Assembly: GCA_020027875.1 (NCBI GenBank)
Contig: JAHRHA010000035.1
Coordinates: 1-64,000, forward strand
Length of the DNA stretch: 64,000 nucleotides
Direction: 5' to 3'
Source: Micromonosporaceae bacterium
Lineage (GTDB): Bacteria > Actinomycetota > Actinomycetes > Mycobacteriales > Micromonosporaceae
Part shown: positions 36,488 through 44,867 of the stretch, piece by piece
How the letters are laid out: every line of letters begins with the position of its first letter
Position numbering within the stretch: the stretch's first letter is position 1
Notes under the pieces: model-generated
What the model saw: only the letters and a program-made list of their open reading frames with translations
Told to the model about the DNA's origin: nothing
Database searches by the model: none
Translations under genes and position numbers: made by a program

Positions 36488-38677
36488 ATGGCACAGAAGA
36501 CCCAGGAGAAGGGAGTCACCGGCCCCGCGCCGGTGGTGGATCAGCCCAGCAAGGTACGCAACGTGGTGCTGGTCGGGCACTCCGGAGCGGGCAAGACGAC
36601 GCTCGTGGAGTCGCTGCTGGCGGTCACCGGAACCATCGGCCGGGCCGGCTCGGTGATCGACGGCACCACGGTGAGCGACCATGACCCGGCCGCGGTCAGG
36701 CAGCAGCGCTCGGTGAGCCTCGCCTGCGCGCCGCTGATTGTGGATGGCGCCGCCGGAGGCGGCCAACGCGCTGAGGTCAAGGTCAACCTGCTGGATACCC
36801 CCGGCTACGCCGACTTCGTCGGCGAGCTACGCGCGGGACTGCGGGCCGCCGACGCGGCCCTTTTCGTGGTCTCGGCGGTGGACGGCATGGACGCCGCGAC
36901 CGCCGCGCTCTGGGAGGAGTGCGCCGCGGTGGGGATGCCGCGGGCGGTCGCCGTCTCGCGGTTGGACCACGCCCGGGCCGACTTCGATGAGACGATCGCG
37001 CTCTGCCAGCGCGTGTTCGGCGAGGGAGTGCTACCGCTCTACCTGCCCATGCTGAGCGACGACGGGGAGTCCGTGGTCGGACTCATGGGCCTGATCACGC
37101 AGAGGATCTTCGACCACTCCAAGGGTTACCCGCCCACCATCCGCGAGCCCGACGCCGAGCACCTTCCCGCGATCGCCGACGCCCGCAACGAGCTCATCGA
37201 GGGGATCATCGCCGAGAGCGAGGACGAGACGCTCATGGAGCGTTACCTCGGCGGCGAGGAGATCGAGACATCGACCCTCATCGAAGACCTGGAGAAGGCG
37301 GTCGCCCGCGGCACCTTCTATCCCGTCATTCCCGTGTGTGCGGAGACCCGGCTCGGCCTCGACTCGCTTCTGGAGGTGCTCACCAGTGCCTTCCCATCGC
37401 CGCTCGAGCATGAGCTGCCCTCGGTGACGGGCCTGGACGGGTCGCCGAAGGAGCCGTTGCGCTGCGATCCCGCGGGGCCGCTGGTGGCCGAGGTCGTCAA
37501 GACCACGATCGACTCGTACGTAGGCCGCGTGTCCCTGGTGCGTGTCTTCTCCGGCACGCTGCGACCGGAAATGACCGTGCACGTCTCCGGGCACGGCATG
37601 GAGGCCCGCGGCCACCCGGACCACGATGCGGACGAACGCATCGCGCACCTCTACTCGCCGCTGGGTGGTCAGCTGCGCGAGGTGGCGTACTGCGTGGCGG
37701 GCGACATCTGCGCGATCACCAAGTCGGGGACCGCGGAGACCGGCGATACGCTGTCCACAAAGGAACAGCCACTCCTGGTCGGACCGTGGGACATGCCCGA
37801 GCCGCTGCTGCCCGTGGCGATCGTGGCCAAGACCCGCTCCGACGAGGACGCGCTGGCGAAGAACCTCGGCCGCCTCGTCGCCGGCGACCCGACCATGCGC
37901 CTGGAGCGCAACCCGGAGACCCATCAGCTCGTGCTGTGGTGCATGGGTGAGGCGCACGCCGACGTGGTTCTGGAGCGCCTGCGCGCCGGCGGCGTCGAGC
38001 TCGACACCGAGCCGGTCCGGGTCGCCCTGCGCGAGACGCTCTCCGCACCGTCCAAAGGGCACGGACGCCACGTCAAGCAGTCAGGCGGCCATGGCCAGTA
38101 CGCCGTCTGCGACATCGAGGTGGAACCGCTCCCCCGTGGATCCGGGTTCGAATTCGCGGACAAGGTCGTCGGGGGTGCCGTCCCGCACAACTACATCCCG
38201 TCGGTGGAGAAGGGCGTGCGGTCCCAGATGGAGCGAGGGCTCGTCGCCGGCCATAAGGTCGTCGACCTGCGCGTGACGCTGGTCGACGGCAAGGCGCACA
38301 GCGTGGACTCCTCCGACGCCGCCTTCCAGACGGCCGGCTCGCTGGCGCTACGCGAGGCGGCGGAGAAGGGTCAGGTGCTGCTGCTCGAGCCCGTCGACGA
38401 CGTGACGATCCGGGTGCCGGACGCCTTCGTTGGCGCCGTTATGAGCGATCTTTCCAGCCGGCGGGGTCGGGTTCTCGGCACCGAGGCGGACCCGAACGGC
38501 AACGAGCGGACCCTCGTACGGGCCGAAGTACCCGCGACCGAACTCGTCCGGTACGCGGTCGAGCTGCGCGCCATGACCTCAGGCGCCGGCACCTTCTCGC
38601 GCACATTCGTCCGCTACGACCCGATGCCCGCGCACCTGGCCGAGGCGGTACGCAAGGACCACGCCGCATCGCATTGA
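36488..38677 (+). CDS. EF-G-like translational GTPase (FusA2 type)
   Basis: The 729-residue protein has the five-domain EF-G layout. G1 is GHSGAGKTTLVE, G3 is LLDTPGYADFVGEL and domain IV contains KGHGRHVKQSGGHGQYAVCD. The G4 position reads AVSRLDHARAD instead of NKxD, and the switch I segment is short (HDPAAVRQQRSVSLACAP), as in actinobacterial EF-G2 paralogues. It is unlikely to be the housekeeping EF-G, which lies in the rpsL-fusA-tuf operon. The start is ATG 36488 with GGGAGTGG upstream. It stands alone. Confidence 0.9.
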   Translation: MAQKTQEKGVTGPAPVVDQPSKVRNVVLVGHSGAGKTTLVESLLAVTGTIGRAGSVIDGTTVSDHDPAAVRQQRSVSLACAPLIVDGAAGGGQRAEVKVNLLDTPGYADFVGELRAGLRAADAALFVVSAVDGMDAATAALWEECAAVGMPRAVAVSRLDHARADFDETIALCQRVFGEGVLPLYLPMLSDDGESVVGLMGLITQRIFDHSKGYPPTIREPDAEHLPAIADARNELIEGIIAESEDETLMERYLGGEEIETSTLIEDLEKAVARGTFYPVIPVCAETRLGLDSLLEVLTSAFPSPLEHELPSVTGLDGSPKEPLRCDPAGPLVAEVVKTTIDSYVGRVSLVRVFSGTLRPEMTVHVSGHGMEARGHPDHDADERIAHLYSPLGGQLREVAYCVAGDICAITKSGTAETGDTLSTKEQPLLVGPWDMPEPLLPVAIVAKTRSDEDALAKNLGRLVAGDPTMRLERNPETHQLVLWCMGEAHADVVLERLRAGGVELDTEPVRVALRETLSAPSKGHGRHVKQSGGHGQYAVCDIEVEPLPRGSGFEFADKVVGGAVPHNYIPSVEKGVRSQMERGLVAGHKVVDLRVTLVDGKAHSVDSSDAAFQTAGSLALREAAEKGQVLLLEPVDDVTIRVPDAFVGAVMSDLSSRRGRVLGTEADPNGNERTLVRAEVPATELVRYAVELRAMTSGAGTFSRTFVRYDPMPAHLAEAVRKDHAASH

Positions 38678-38691
38678 GGCACCATCGCGTG

Positions 38692-38749
38692 CACTTCCGG
38701 GGAAAGTGGCCCTTCCCGAGACTTTGTTGGGCCAGTTTCCCCGCAAGTG
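38692..38749. terminator. 21-bp near-perfect hairpin between convergent genes
   Basis: The left arm (38692-38712, beginning CACTTCCGGGGAAAGTGGCC) and right arm (38729-38749) pair at 19 of 21 positions around a 16-base loop. It lies between the stops of the EF-G-like gene and the membrane protein gene and would terminate both transcripts. It shares GGAAAGTGGCCC with the hairpin at 10457-10496. Confidence 0.78.
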
Positions 38750-38766
38750 CGGGGCGTCGCGTGTGC

Positions 38767-39897
38767 TCAACGCGGCGTGGCGAGCGCGACGGCGTTCAAC
38801 TTGTTGCGCAGCGATCGGGCGAAGCGGCGCTCCTCGGCGCGCCCGCCGCCGTAGGTGAGGATCTCCTGGCCGTCGAGGAGCCCAGCGAGGCGATAGTACG
38901 GCGAGCCCGCGGGTGCCAGGCTCGGGTTCGTGAGCGAGTCGAGCCGGTCGCGATGGCAGACCAGGACCCACCGATCCTTGACGAAGGCACGCATCACCTC
39001 GACCTCCCACACGACGTTCTCCGTCGGCTGTGAGAGGTCGATGACGACCGCGTCGGCAACCCCGGCGAGTGCGCGCACTGTGGCCCGCCACTGTGGGCCT
39101 GCGACGCGGGCCACCACGAGCCGTGATCCTAGGATGCGGCGGTTCCGCTTGGCGATGAGAGTTGCGGTCGGCGCCACATCTCGGTCAGCGTCGATGACCA
39201 CGCTCGCCTGGCGCTGTGCCCGCCGGGCCGCCCGGTTCGCCGCTCCGGCCACGATCGCGACCGCCAGCACGATCATTGAGCCGATAAGTACGACCGTGCC
39301 GACCAGGACGAAGACAATGATGAATCCGATGATTTCGGCGAATACCTGCCCGAGGGCGTCCGACGATGTGCTCTCCACGTCCTGGTTCAGGCTCTCGGCG
39401 TACCCCATGAGCCCTCCGCCGAACACCCAGTAGAGCGCGGCCACCACTACGGCGACACCGACGAGGGTGACGGTCAGGGAGACCCGACGATGTCGTCGAG
39501 CCGTGCCGATCGGGGCGACCTGTGCGTCGTCCAGCGTGACCATGCGCCACGACCGCCCGGCCCGACCCGCGACTACCCCGCTGATCGTGCGCGTCGCATC
39601 CCCGTACCCGAATCGGCGGAGGAACAGTCCCAGCCGACGCCGACCCCGAAGCAGCAACAGGCCGACCCACATTCCCACGACCGCTATGCCCGCGGCGATG
39701 CTGACCGTCCGAACGGACTCCGCGTCCATCGAGGCGTCGCCGCCGGTGTACAGCAGAGCGAAAACGAGGAGTAGCGGGAGACTCGCCGCCACCACGGCGA
39801 CCGCAATCAGCAGAATGCCGATAGTGGAGGCCACGGCGCGGCCCAGCGCGCGAAAGGGATGGGTCGACGGATAGCTGGCTATGATCCGGACGCTCAT
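38767..39897 (-). CDS. Multi-TM protein with C-terminal Rossmann-like domain
   Basis: The 376-residue protein starts at ATG 39897 (GGAGCGC upstream). Membrane segments lie at about 22-47, 61-77, 128-148 and 178-208. The C-terminal 130 residues are cytoplasmic and include RILGSRLVVARV, ADAVVIDLSQPTENVVWEVE and FVKDRWVLVCHRDRLDSL. The hydrophobic strand ending in IDLS followed by ENVVWEVE recalls nucleoside-deoxyribosyltransferase-like and TIR-like domains (DLTxxNPNVxYELG pattern), but this is an impression only. It starts 83 bp downstream of the HIT gene stop on the same strand. Role unknown. Confidence 0.7.
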   Translation of the reverse strand: MSVRIIASYPSTHPFRALGRAVASTIGILLIAVAVVAASLPLLLVFALLYTGGDASMDAESVRTVSIAAGIAVVGMWVGLLLLRGRRRLGLFLRRFGYGDATRTISGVVAGRAGRSWRMVTLDDAQVAPIGTARRHRRVSLTVTLVGVAVVVAALYWVFGGGLMGYAESLNQDVESTSSDALGQVFAEIIGFIIVFVLVGTVVLIGSMIVLAVAIVAGAANRAARRAQRQASVVIDADRDVAPTATLIAKRNRRILGSRLVVARVAGPQWRATVRALAGVADAVVIDLSQPTENVVWEVEVMRAFVKDRWVLVCHRDRLDSLTNPSLAPAGSPYYRLAGLLDGQEILTYGGGRAEERRFARSLRNKLNAVALATPR

Positions 39898-39979
39898 GTG
39901 CGCTCCAACCGTCGTAGCGACCTCCACGACGGTGGCAGATGCTGCCAGCCCGCTCAACCGGATCAACGACACGTCTGGC

Positions 39980-40597
39980 TTACGGCGCCGGCCGCCGGGG
40001 GGCGCGTTTGGCCGGCGCCTGTGCCCGCTTCCGCGCGGGTGGCCTCGCGGGTGGCGTCGCAGGTGGCATTGACCCGCCCTCCTCCCATGCCTTGGCCAGC
40101 AGCGCCCTGGTCTCGGTGAGCAGCTGCGGGAGTACCTTCGTCTTTGCGACGACCGGCATGAAATTCGTGTCGCCACCCCATCGTGGGACGACATGTTGGT
40201 GCAGGTGAGCAGCGATCCCGGCGCCGGCGACGTGTCCCTGGTTCAGGCCGAGGTTGAAGCCGTGCGGCCCGCTGACCCGGCGGATCACCCGCATCGCCTC
40301 CTGGGTGAACGTCGCCAGCTCGAGCGACTCCGACTCATCGAGGTCGGTGTAGTCGGCGACGTGCCGGAAGGGGCACACCATAAGATGACCTGGGTTGTAC
40401 GGATAGAGATTGAGCACGGCGTACACGGTCTGACCCCGAGCCACCACCAGACCCTCGTCGCCTGGCCGCTTCGGGGCGAGACAGAACGGACACCCCGACG
40501 GGGCGTCGTACCCGCTCGCGGGCTTGTCCTCTCCGGTGACGTAGACCATCCGGTGCGGTGTCCACAGCCGGTCCAGATCGTCTGGTACGCCTGTCAC
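39980..40597 (-). CDS. HIT-family hydrolase (Ap4A phosphorylase-like)
   Basis: The 205-residue protein has a CPFC zinc-knuckle half, the substrate segment YAVLNLYPYNPGHLMVCP and the HIT triad HLHQHVVPRW, typical of actinobacterial diadenosine-polyphosphate phosphorylase-like proteins. The last 40 residues are a basic Pro/Ala/Arg tail. GTG 40597 is preferred because GGAGG lies five bases upstream; TTG 40609 is an alternative. In most relatives thrS lies directly upstream and pgsA directly downstream; both junctions are interrupted here. Confidence 0.92.
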   Translation of the reverse strand: MTGVPDDLDRLWTPHRMVYVTGEDKPASGYDAPSGCPFCLAPKRPGDEGLVVARGQTVYAVLNLYPYNPGHLMVCPFRHVADYTDLDESESLELATFTQEAMRVIRRVSGPHGFNLGLNQGHVAGAGIAAHLHQHVVPRWGGDTNFMPVVAKTKVLPQLLTETRALLAKAWEEGGSMPPATPPARPPARKRAQAPAKRAPRRPAP

Positions 40598-40670
40598 GAC
40601 CACCTCCAAACCCGCACGATCCGATCACCGCGATGCTACCGACCGACATCGGCACTACGAGGAGGCAGCC

Positions 40671-41129
40671 ATGCCCGCCAGGACCTTCCAGCTCGACGCG
40701 AAGGTCGAGCGACGACTGGCCGCGCGGCTGTTCAACCGCGTGTGGGAACTGCTCGAGCACACCGACCGCAACGTCACCGACGACGACGAGATGCTGCACG
40801 CTGCGCACGCGAGCCGGCACCATTGGGGTCAGGTCGGCGAGCCGGTGCACTGGGCCAGGGGCGAGTGGCAGTGCTCGCGGGTTTATGCGACGCTCGGTCG
40901 GGCCGAGCCGGCGCTGCACCACGGCCGGCGATGTTTGGAGCTGTCCGAAGAGCACGACCTCAGCGGGTTCGATATCGGTTGCGCTCACGAGGCGATAGCC
41001 CGCGCCGCCAAGTTGGCCGGCCTCGATGACTACGTCGCCAAGCACGCCGCCCTCGCCCTGGCGGCGGCCGAGCAGCTCACCGACCCGGAGGAGCGCCAGG
41101 TCCTCCTCGGCGACATCGCCTCTCTGTAG
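40671..41129 (+). CDS. Helical protein of unknown function, 152 residues
   Basis: The soluble protein is rich in Ala, Glu, His and Leu. The segments GEWQCSRVYATLGRAEPALH, HHGRRCLELSEEHDL and AHEAIARAAKLAGLDDYVAK have TPR-like spacing. It starts MPARTFQLDAKVERR with GAGGAGGCAGCC upstream. It is divergent from the HIT gene and convergent with the GMC oxidoreductase gene. No family name is assigned. Confidence 0.72.
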   Translation: MPARTFQLDAKVERRLAARLFNRVWELLEHTDRNVTDDDEMLHAAHASRHHWGQVGEPVHWARGEWQCSRVYATLGRAEPALHHGRRCLELSEEHDLSGFDIGCAHEAIARAAKLAGLDDYVAKHAALALAAAEQLTDPEERQVLLGDIASL

Positions 41130-41163
41130 ATCGCCACCCGGTAGATCGCCTCCTGGTCGACGG

Positions 41164-42732
41164 TCAGATGCCGAAGCGGGAGCGGTGGTCCAGCATCCAG
41201 TCGGCGTTGCGGCTCACCAACGCCAGGATCGTCTCCATCGGGTTGACTCCGATCGGCCCCGGGAACAGGCTCGCGTCCGCGACGAAGAGTCCCCGGGCAC
41301 CGTGGAACTCCCCGAAACTGGACACGACACCGCGGGACTGATCGTCGCTCATCCGGGCCGTTCCCATGAGGTGCACGGTGAACAACTCGAGAGAGCGCTT
41401 CGAGATCTTGCTCGCTGAGAGAGCCGAGACGTCGTCGGGCCCGCGGAGGTCGGGTACGCCGGCGAAGGGTGACAGAATGCGTCTCGCGCCCGCCGCGAAC
41501 ATCAACTCGGCCGTGAGCGAGATCCCCCGGACGATCCTGGCCATGTCGGCGTCGGAAATGTCGTAGAAGACCTGCGCCCCCAACCCAGGCAGGTTACGCA
41601 CCGAGCCGGTGACCGAGTCCTCGATCAGGCAGCCCGCGACAACCATGCGGTCGTAGTCCCGCATCACCTCGCCGAGGGCTCGGCCGTGCTCGGCGACGCC
41701 CATCGCGACCAACGAGGGGGGCAGGTTCACGGCGGTGATCAGGATGCCGTCGTCGATGAACTCACGCACCTGGTAGGCCTGGTGAACTCCGTGCCAGCCG
41801 CGCACCTGCTCGTCGAAGACCGCGACGAGCTTCGCATTCGGGTGCAGAGTCATGTGGCGGCCAAGCTGTCCGGATGAGGATCTGAAACCCGACCGCATCA
41901 GCAGGGCCGGGCTCTGGACGGCGCCGCACGCCACGATGACAACCGGTGCGGCGACGCTGATCCGCGGACCCGGGCGGTCATCCCGGCGGCTGTCCCGGCG
42001 GCCGCCCGGGCGGTCGTCCGGGCGGCAGAACCGACCCTCCACGCCGGTCGCGGTGCGGCCGCGCCGAGTGATTCGGCCGACGCGGCAATCGGCGAAGAGG
42101 CGTGCGCCGCTGGCCAGTGCCCTCGGCACGTTGGTGAGCAGCATCGAACGCTTGGCGCCGGTCGGGCAGCCCAGCGTGCAGTTGTTGCTGCCCGCGCAGT
42201 GGATCTGGTTACGCAGGTTGGGGATGATCTGCCAACCCTTGGCATCGGCGCCGGCCTTGAGCAGGGCGGCGTCCCGCCCGATCGTCTCCGGGTCCTGATG
42301 GGTCACGTGGAGACGGCGCTCGACCTCCTCGAAGTATGGGGCCATCGCTTCCGGCGTGATGGCTGCCACCGACTCGTGCCGCGCCCACTGGTCGAGGACC
42401 CGCTCGGGGGTTCGGAAGGACATCCCGCCGTTGACGACCGTCGAGCCGCCCACGCAACGCCCCTCCGAGAAGAGGATCGGTGGACTTCCGATCGTCGTCG
42501 CCGCACCACCGTCGCGGTAGAGCGTACGGAGGGCATGTCCCATGCTGCTCTGGAAGGATTCGGTCGGGTGGTAGCCACCCTCCTCGACCATGACGACGTC
42601 TACGCCCGCCCCGGCAAGCTTGGCGGCCATGGTCGCGCCGCCGGCACCGGATCCGACGACCACCACGTCGCAGGCGACCCGAACGTCGCCGCTGACGGTG
42701 TAGGCGTTGACGATCCCGGCTGGCAGGCTCAT
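41164..42732 (-). CDS. GMC-family FAD oxidoreductase
   Basis: The 522-residue flavoprotein has the FAD dinucleotide motif VVVGSGAGGATMAAKLAGAG, a GMC signature around GRCVGGSTVVNGGMSFRTPE, and a C-terminal domain HLMGTARMSDDQSRGVV with VADASLFPGPIGVNPMETI. The Cys-rich segment CAGSNNCTLGCPTGAKRSML resembles gluconate- or sterol-type dehydrogenases that work with a small subunit. A 28-residue Arg/Asp/Pro-rich stretch (about 237-264) is unusual. The ATG at 42732 overlaps the stop of the small gene upstream (ATGA). The substrate is unknown. Confidence 0.88.
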   Translation of the reverse strand: MSLPAGIVNAYTVSGDVRVACDVVVVGSGAGGATMAAKLAGAGVDVVMVEEGGYHPTESFQSSMGHALRTLYRDGGAATTIGSPPILFSEGRCVGGSTVVNGGMSFRTPERVLDQWARHESVAAITPEAMAPYFEEVERRLHVTHQDPETIGRDAALLKAGADAKGWQIIPNLRNQIHCAGSNNCTLGCPTGAKRSMLLTNVPRALASGARLFADCRVGRITRRGRTATGVEGRFCRPDDRPGGRRDSRRDDRPGPRISVAAPVVIVACGAVQSPALLMRSGFRSSSGQLGRHMTLHPNAKLVAVFDEQVRGWHGVHQAYQVREFIDDGILITAVNLPPSLVAMGVAEHGRALGEVMRDYDRMVVAGCLIEDSVTGSVRNLPGLGAQVFYDISDADMARIVRGISLTAELMFAAGARRILSPFAGVPDLRGPDDVSALSASKISKRSLELFTVHLMGTARMSDDQSRGVVSSFGEFHGARGLFVADASLFPGPIGVNPMETILALVSRNADWMLDHRSRFGI

Positions 42733-43214
42733 CCGGCGCCGCCCGAGGTCCTCGCTTCGGCCGCCCGGATCGCCGGTCCGTGGCGGGCGATCCGGCGAGC
42801 GGTCACCTCGGCGATGTACGGGTCCGGGTCGTAGCCGAGTTCGGCGTTCACCTCCGCCAGCTCGTAGCAGGCCATCACGACGAGGCTCTTTATCAGGCGT
42901 ACCGCGGTGGAGAGGGGGCCGCTCTGTCCATAGAGGACACGTCGGAGGTACGCGTCGACGCGGACGTCGGTCAGTCGCACGAACCGGCGTCCTCGGGCGG
43001 CCGGGCGCAGTCGCGCGGCCTCGTCGAAGAGGACCAGGGTCGGGCCCACGAGACGCCGCGCCGGCGCGGGCAGGTACCCCAGATGCAACTCGAATTCTTC
43101 GACCACACGGGCCGTCAGCCCGTTCTCGACCACGTCGGGCGGGCAGACCAGGACCGCGAGGCGTTCCAGCACCCGCCGAGCCCGACTCCCCAGACCAGCA
43201 CGCATGATCGCCAT
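42729..43214 (-). CDS. Small partner protein of the GMC oxidoreductase
   Basis: The 161-residue helical protein (RARRVLERLAVLVCPPDVVE, VRLTDVRVDAYLRRVLYG, ELGYDPDPYIAEV) has no clear signal peptide or cofactor motif. Its coupling by ATGA to the GMC gene and its size suggest a role like gluconate 2-dehydrogenase subunit 3 or other GMC partner chains. The start is ATG 43214 or 43205. Confidence 0.62.
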   Translation of the reverse strand: MAIMRAGLGSRARRVLERLAVLVCPPDVVENGLTARVVEEFELHLGYLPAPARRLVGPTLVLFDEAARLRPAARGRRFVRLTDVRVDAYLRRVLYGQSGPLSTAVRLIKSLVVMACYELAEVNAELGYDPDPYIAEVTARRIARHGPAIRAAEARTSGGAG

Positions 43215-43312
43215 GGTGACTCGTTTGGACCTGCGACACAACTCCCCGTGCGTCGGTCGGATCCAACCGACAACACGTTGTGAGACGACCGATCGGGTGG
43301 TACGAATCCGGG

Positions 43313-43930
43313 ATGCGCCTCGCCGAGCTGATCATGGATCCGGACGCCGACATCGGTACCATCGCCGCATTTCTCGACAACCTCGCCGGCCCACAGCGGT
43401 GGGCGCAACTACAGGGACTCGGTCGCGCGCAACAGCGCACCCTCTACCGGAAGGCGACCTCGGACGCCATCGATCTCACTCACTTCGTCGCCGACGCCGA
43501 TCCACTGGTCGAGGTCATCCATGACGGCCTCAACACGCTGCCCGTTGCGCCGCCATTGCGCCGGTTCCAGAAGCGGTTCTGCCGTCCAGCGGCAGCCGCA
43601 CCAGGCGCCGACGCCGCACGGCTCTTCGGCTACAACGAAGGGCCGACGCGTCGTCTTCTGGGCCCCGGCTACTTCGTGGCGACCTCAACCGCCGAAGATC
43701 CGGCGTGGCGAGGGCACGGTGGCGTCGTGGTGGACTACTTCCAGGTCCCCGATACCGCAGTAGCCGAAGGCTGGCCGCGTATCGTTCCCAACGGCCGAGG
43801 CCTGCAGCGCTTCGTCTACTACCAGACCCGCGACTTCGTCCGAGGCGTCTCGGCACACGTGGCGATCGGCGCCGCGTTCAAGCGCGACCGCCCGCTCGAC
43901 CACTACTTCGTGCTCTGCCGGCGAGACTAG
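43313..43930 (+). CDS. Conserved hypothetical protein, 205 residues
   Basis: The protein starts MRLAELIMDPDADIGTIAAF. The C-terminal 100 residues contain LFGYNEGPTRRLLGPGYFVA, HGGVVVDYFQVPD and RDFVRGVSAHVAIGAAFKRD. There are no membrane segments. It is divergent from the GMC operon, and its stop overlaps that of the LLM oxidoreductase gene by 4 bases. No family was recognised. Confidence 0.72.
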   Translation: MRLAELIMDPDADIGTIAAFLDNLAGPQRWAQLQGLGRAQQRTLYRKATSDAIDLTHFVADADPLVEVIHDGLNTLPVAPPLRRFQKRFCRPAAAAPGADAARLFGYNEGPTRRLLGPGYFVATSTAEDPAWRGHGGVVVDYFQVPDTAVAEGWPRIVPNGRGLQRFVYYQTRDFVRGVSAHVAIGAAFKRDRPLDHYFVLCRRD

Positions 43931-44757
43931 CCGCCAGGTGGGCCGGCACGCAGCCGTTCTCGGCTCCGCTCGACGACCTCGTCCGCCCCCAGCTCCCAGT
44001 TCGCCTCGAGCCACCAGGTTGCGCCGGCCTCCGCCCATGCCCGAACCTCGGCTACCGCCTCGTCACCCGGTTTCGTGGCGCCCTCCATCACGACGTCGAA
44101 GCCGTCCATGGACAGCCCATGCCGGGCCCGCTCCTCGCGCAGCCACGCAACCCCCTCGGAGAGTTGCTCCCGTTGCGGACGGTTCAGACCCTCGGGCTGC
44201 CTGAGGTATGGCAGCCACCCATCCCATCGGGCTACCCGCCGCATCGACCTCGGCGCCGGCCACAGCCCGACGACCCAGGTCGGGATCCGCGGCTGCTGGT
44301 TGGACGGCGGCGGAACCATCATCTCGGCCCGCCGCGCGTGGTAATGCTTGCCGTCGTATGTGAACGCCTCGCCGCGATACATCAGGGCGAGCATCTCTAG
44401 GCCCTCGTCGAGCATCTCCGCCCGAACCTTGCGCCCTGGATCGTCCTCGAAGATGTAGAACCGCGGCTCCGGCGCGCCGAGCCCGACCGAGATAATCACG
44501 CGGCCGCCCGAGAGGTTGTCCAGGGTCACCGCCTGACTGGCAACCTCCCACGGCTTGCGTTTGGGGAGCGGCGTCAGCATCGTCCCGAGCCGGATCGTCG
44601 TCGTGCGCATTGCCGCGGCCGTCAACATCACCCAGGCGTCGTTACCCCAGGTGGGTTCCCAGCAGAAGAAGCCGTCCCATCCCGCCCGCTGCGCCTCGCC
44701 CGCCAGATCGGCCGCGACCGAGCCGTCGCCCGATGGCAGCACGAACCCATACCTCAT
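43927..44757 (-). CDS. LLM-class flavin/F420-dependent oxidoreductase
   Basis: The 276-residue protein is a luciferase-like (beta/alpha)8 enzyme: RYGFVLPSGDGSVAADLAGE, WDGFFCWEPTWGNDAW, TTIRLGTMLTPLPKRKPWEV and LDNLSGGRVIISVGLGAPE are family segments. Actinobacterial members of this type often use coenzyme F420, which is inferred rather than seen. The start is ATG 44757. It reads toward the GMC side; palindromic repeat copy E separates it from thrS. Confidence 0.88.
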   Translation of the reverse strand: MRYGFVLPSGDGSVAADLAGEAQRAGWDGFFCWEPTWGNDAWVMLTAAAMRTTTIRLGTMLTPLPKRKPWEVASQAVTLDNLSGGRVIISVGLGAPEPRFYIFEDDPGRKVRAEMLDEGLEMLALMYRGEAFTYDGKHYHARRAEMMVPPPSNQQPRIPTWVVGLWPAPRSMRRVARWDGWLPYLRQPEGLNRPQREQLSEGVAWLREERARHGLSMDGFDVVMEGATKPGDEAVAEVRAWAEAGATWWLEANWELGADEVVERSRERLRAGPPGG

Positions 44758-44796
44758 GCGCGGGAGGCTACCCCCCTCGCCGTGAACGCCGCCCTC

Positions 44797-44866
44797 CAAG
44801 ATCGCGGTGATCATGAGCTCACCGTCGTGAAAACCCGTCGATCATGACCTGGAGGTCATGATCGAC
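44797..44866 (+). repeat. Palindromic intergenic repeat, copy E
   Basis: It begins with CAAGATCGCGGTGATCATGA at 44797 and ends with the perfect core palindrome 44837-44866 (GG centre). It lies between the thrS stop and the LLM oxidoreductase start. Confidence 0.9.
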
Positions 44867-44867
44867 G

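Noticed and set aside
35689-36519. Upstream extension of the acyltransferase frame over pgsA
   Set aside because: pgsA occupies this DNA with a full CDP-alcohol transferase signature; ATG 35688 overlaps its stop.
42733-43440. Upstream extension of the GMC oxidoreductase frame
   Set aside because: The extension lies over the small partner gene in another frame; ATG 42732 with the ATGA overlap and the FAD motif close to the N-terminus fixes the start.
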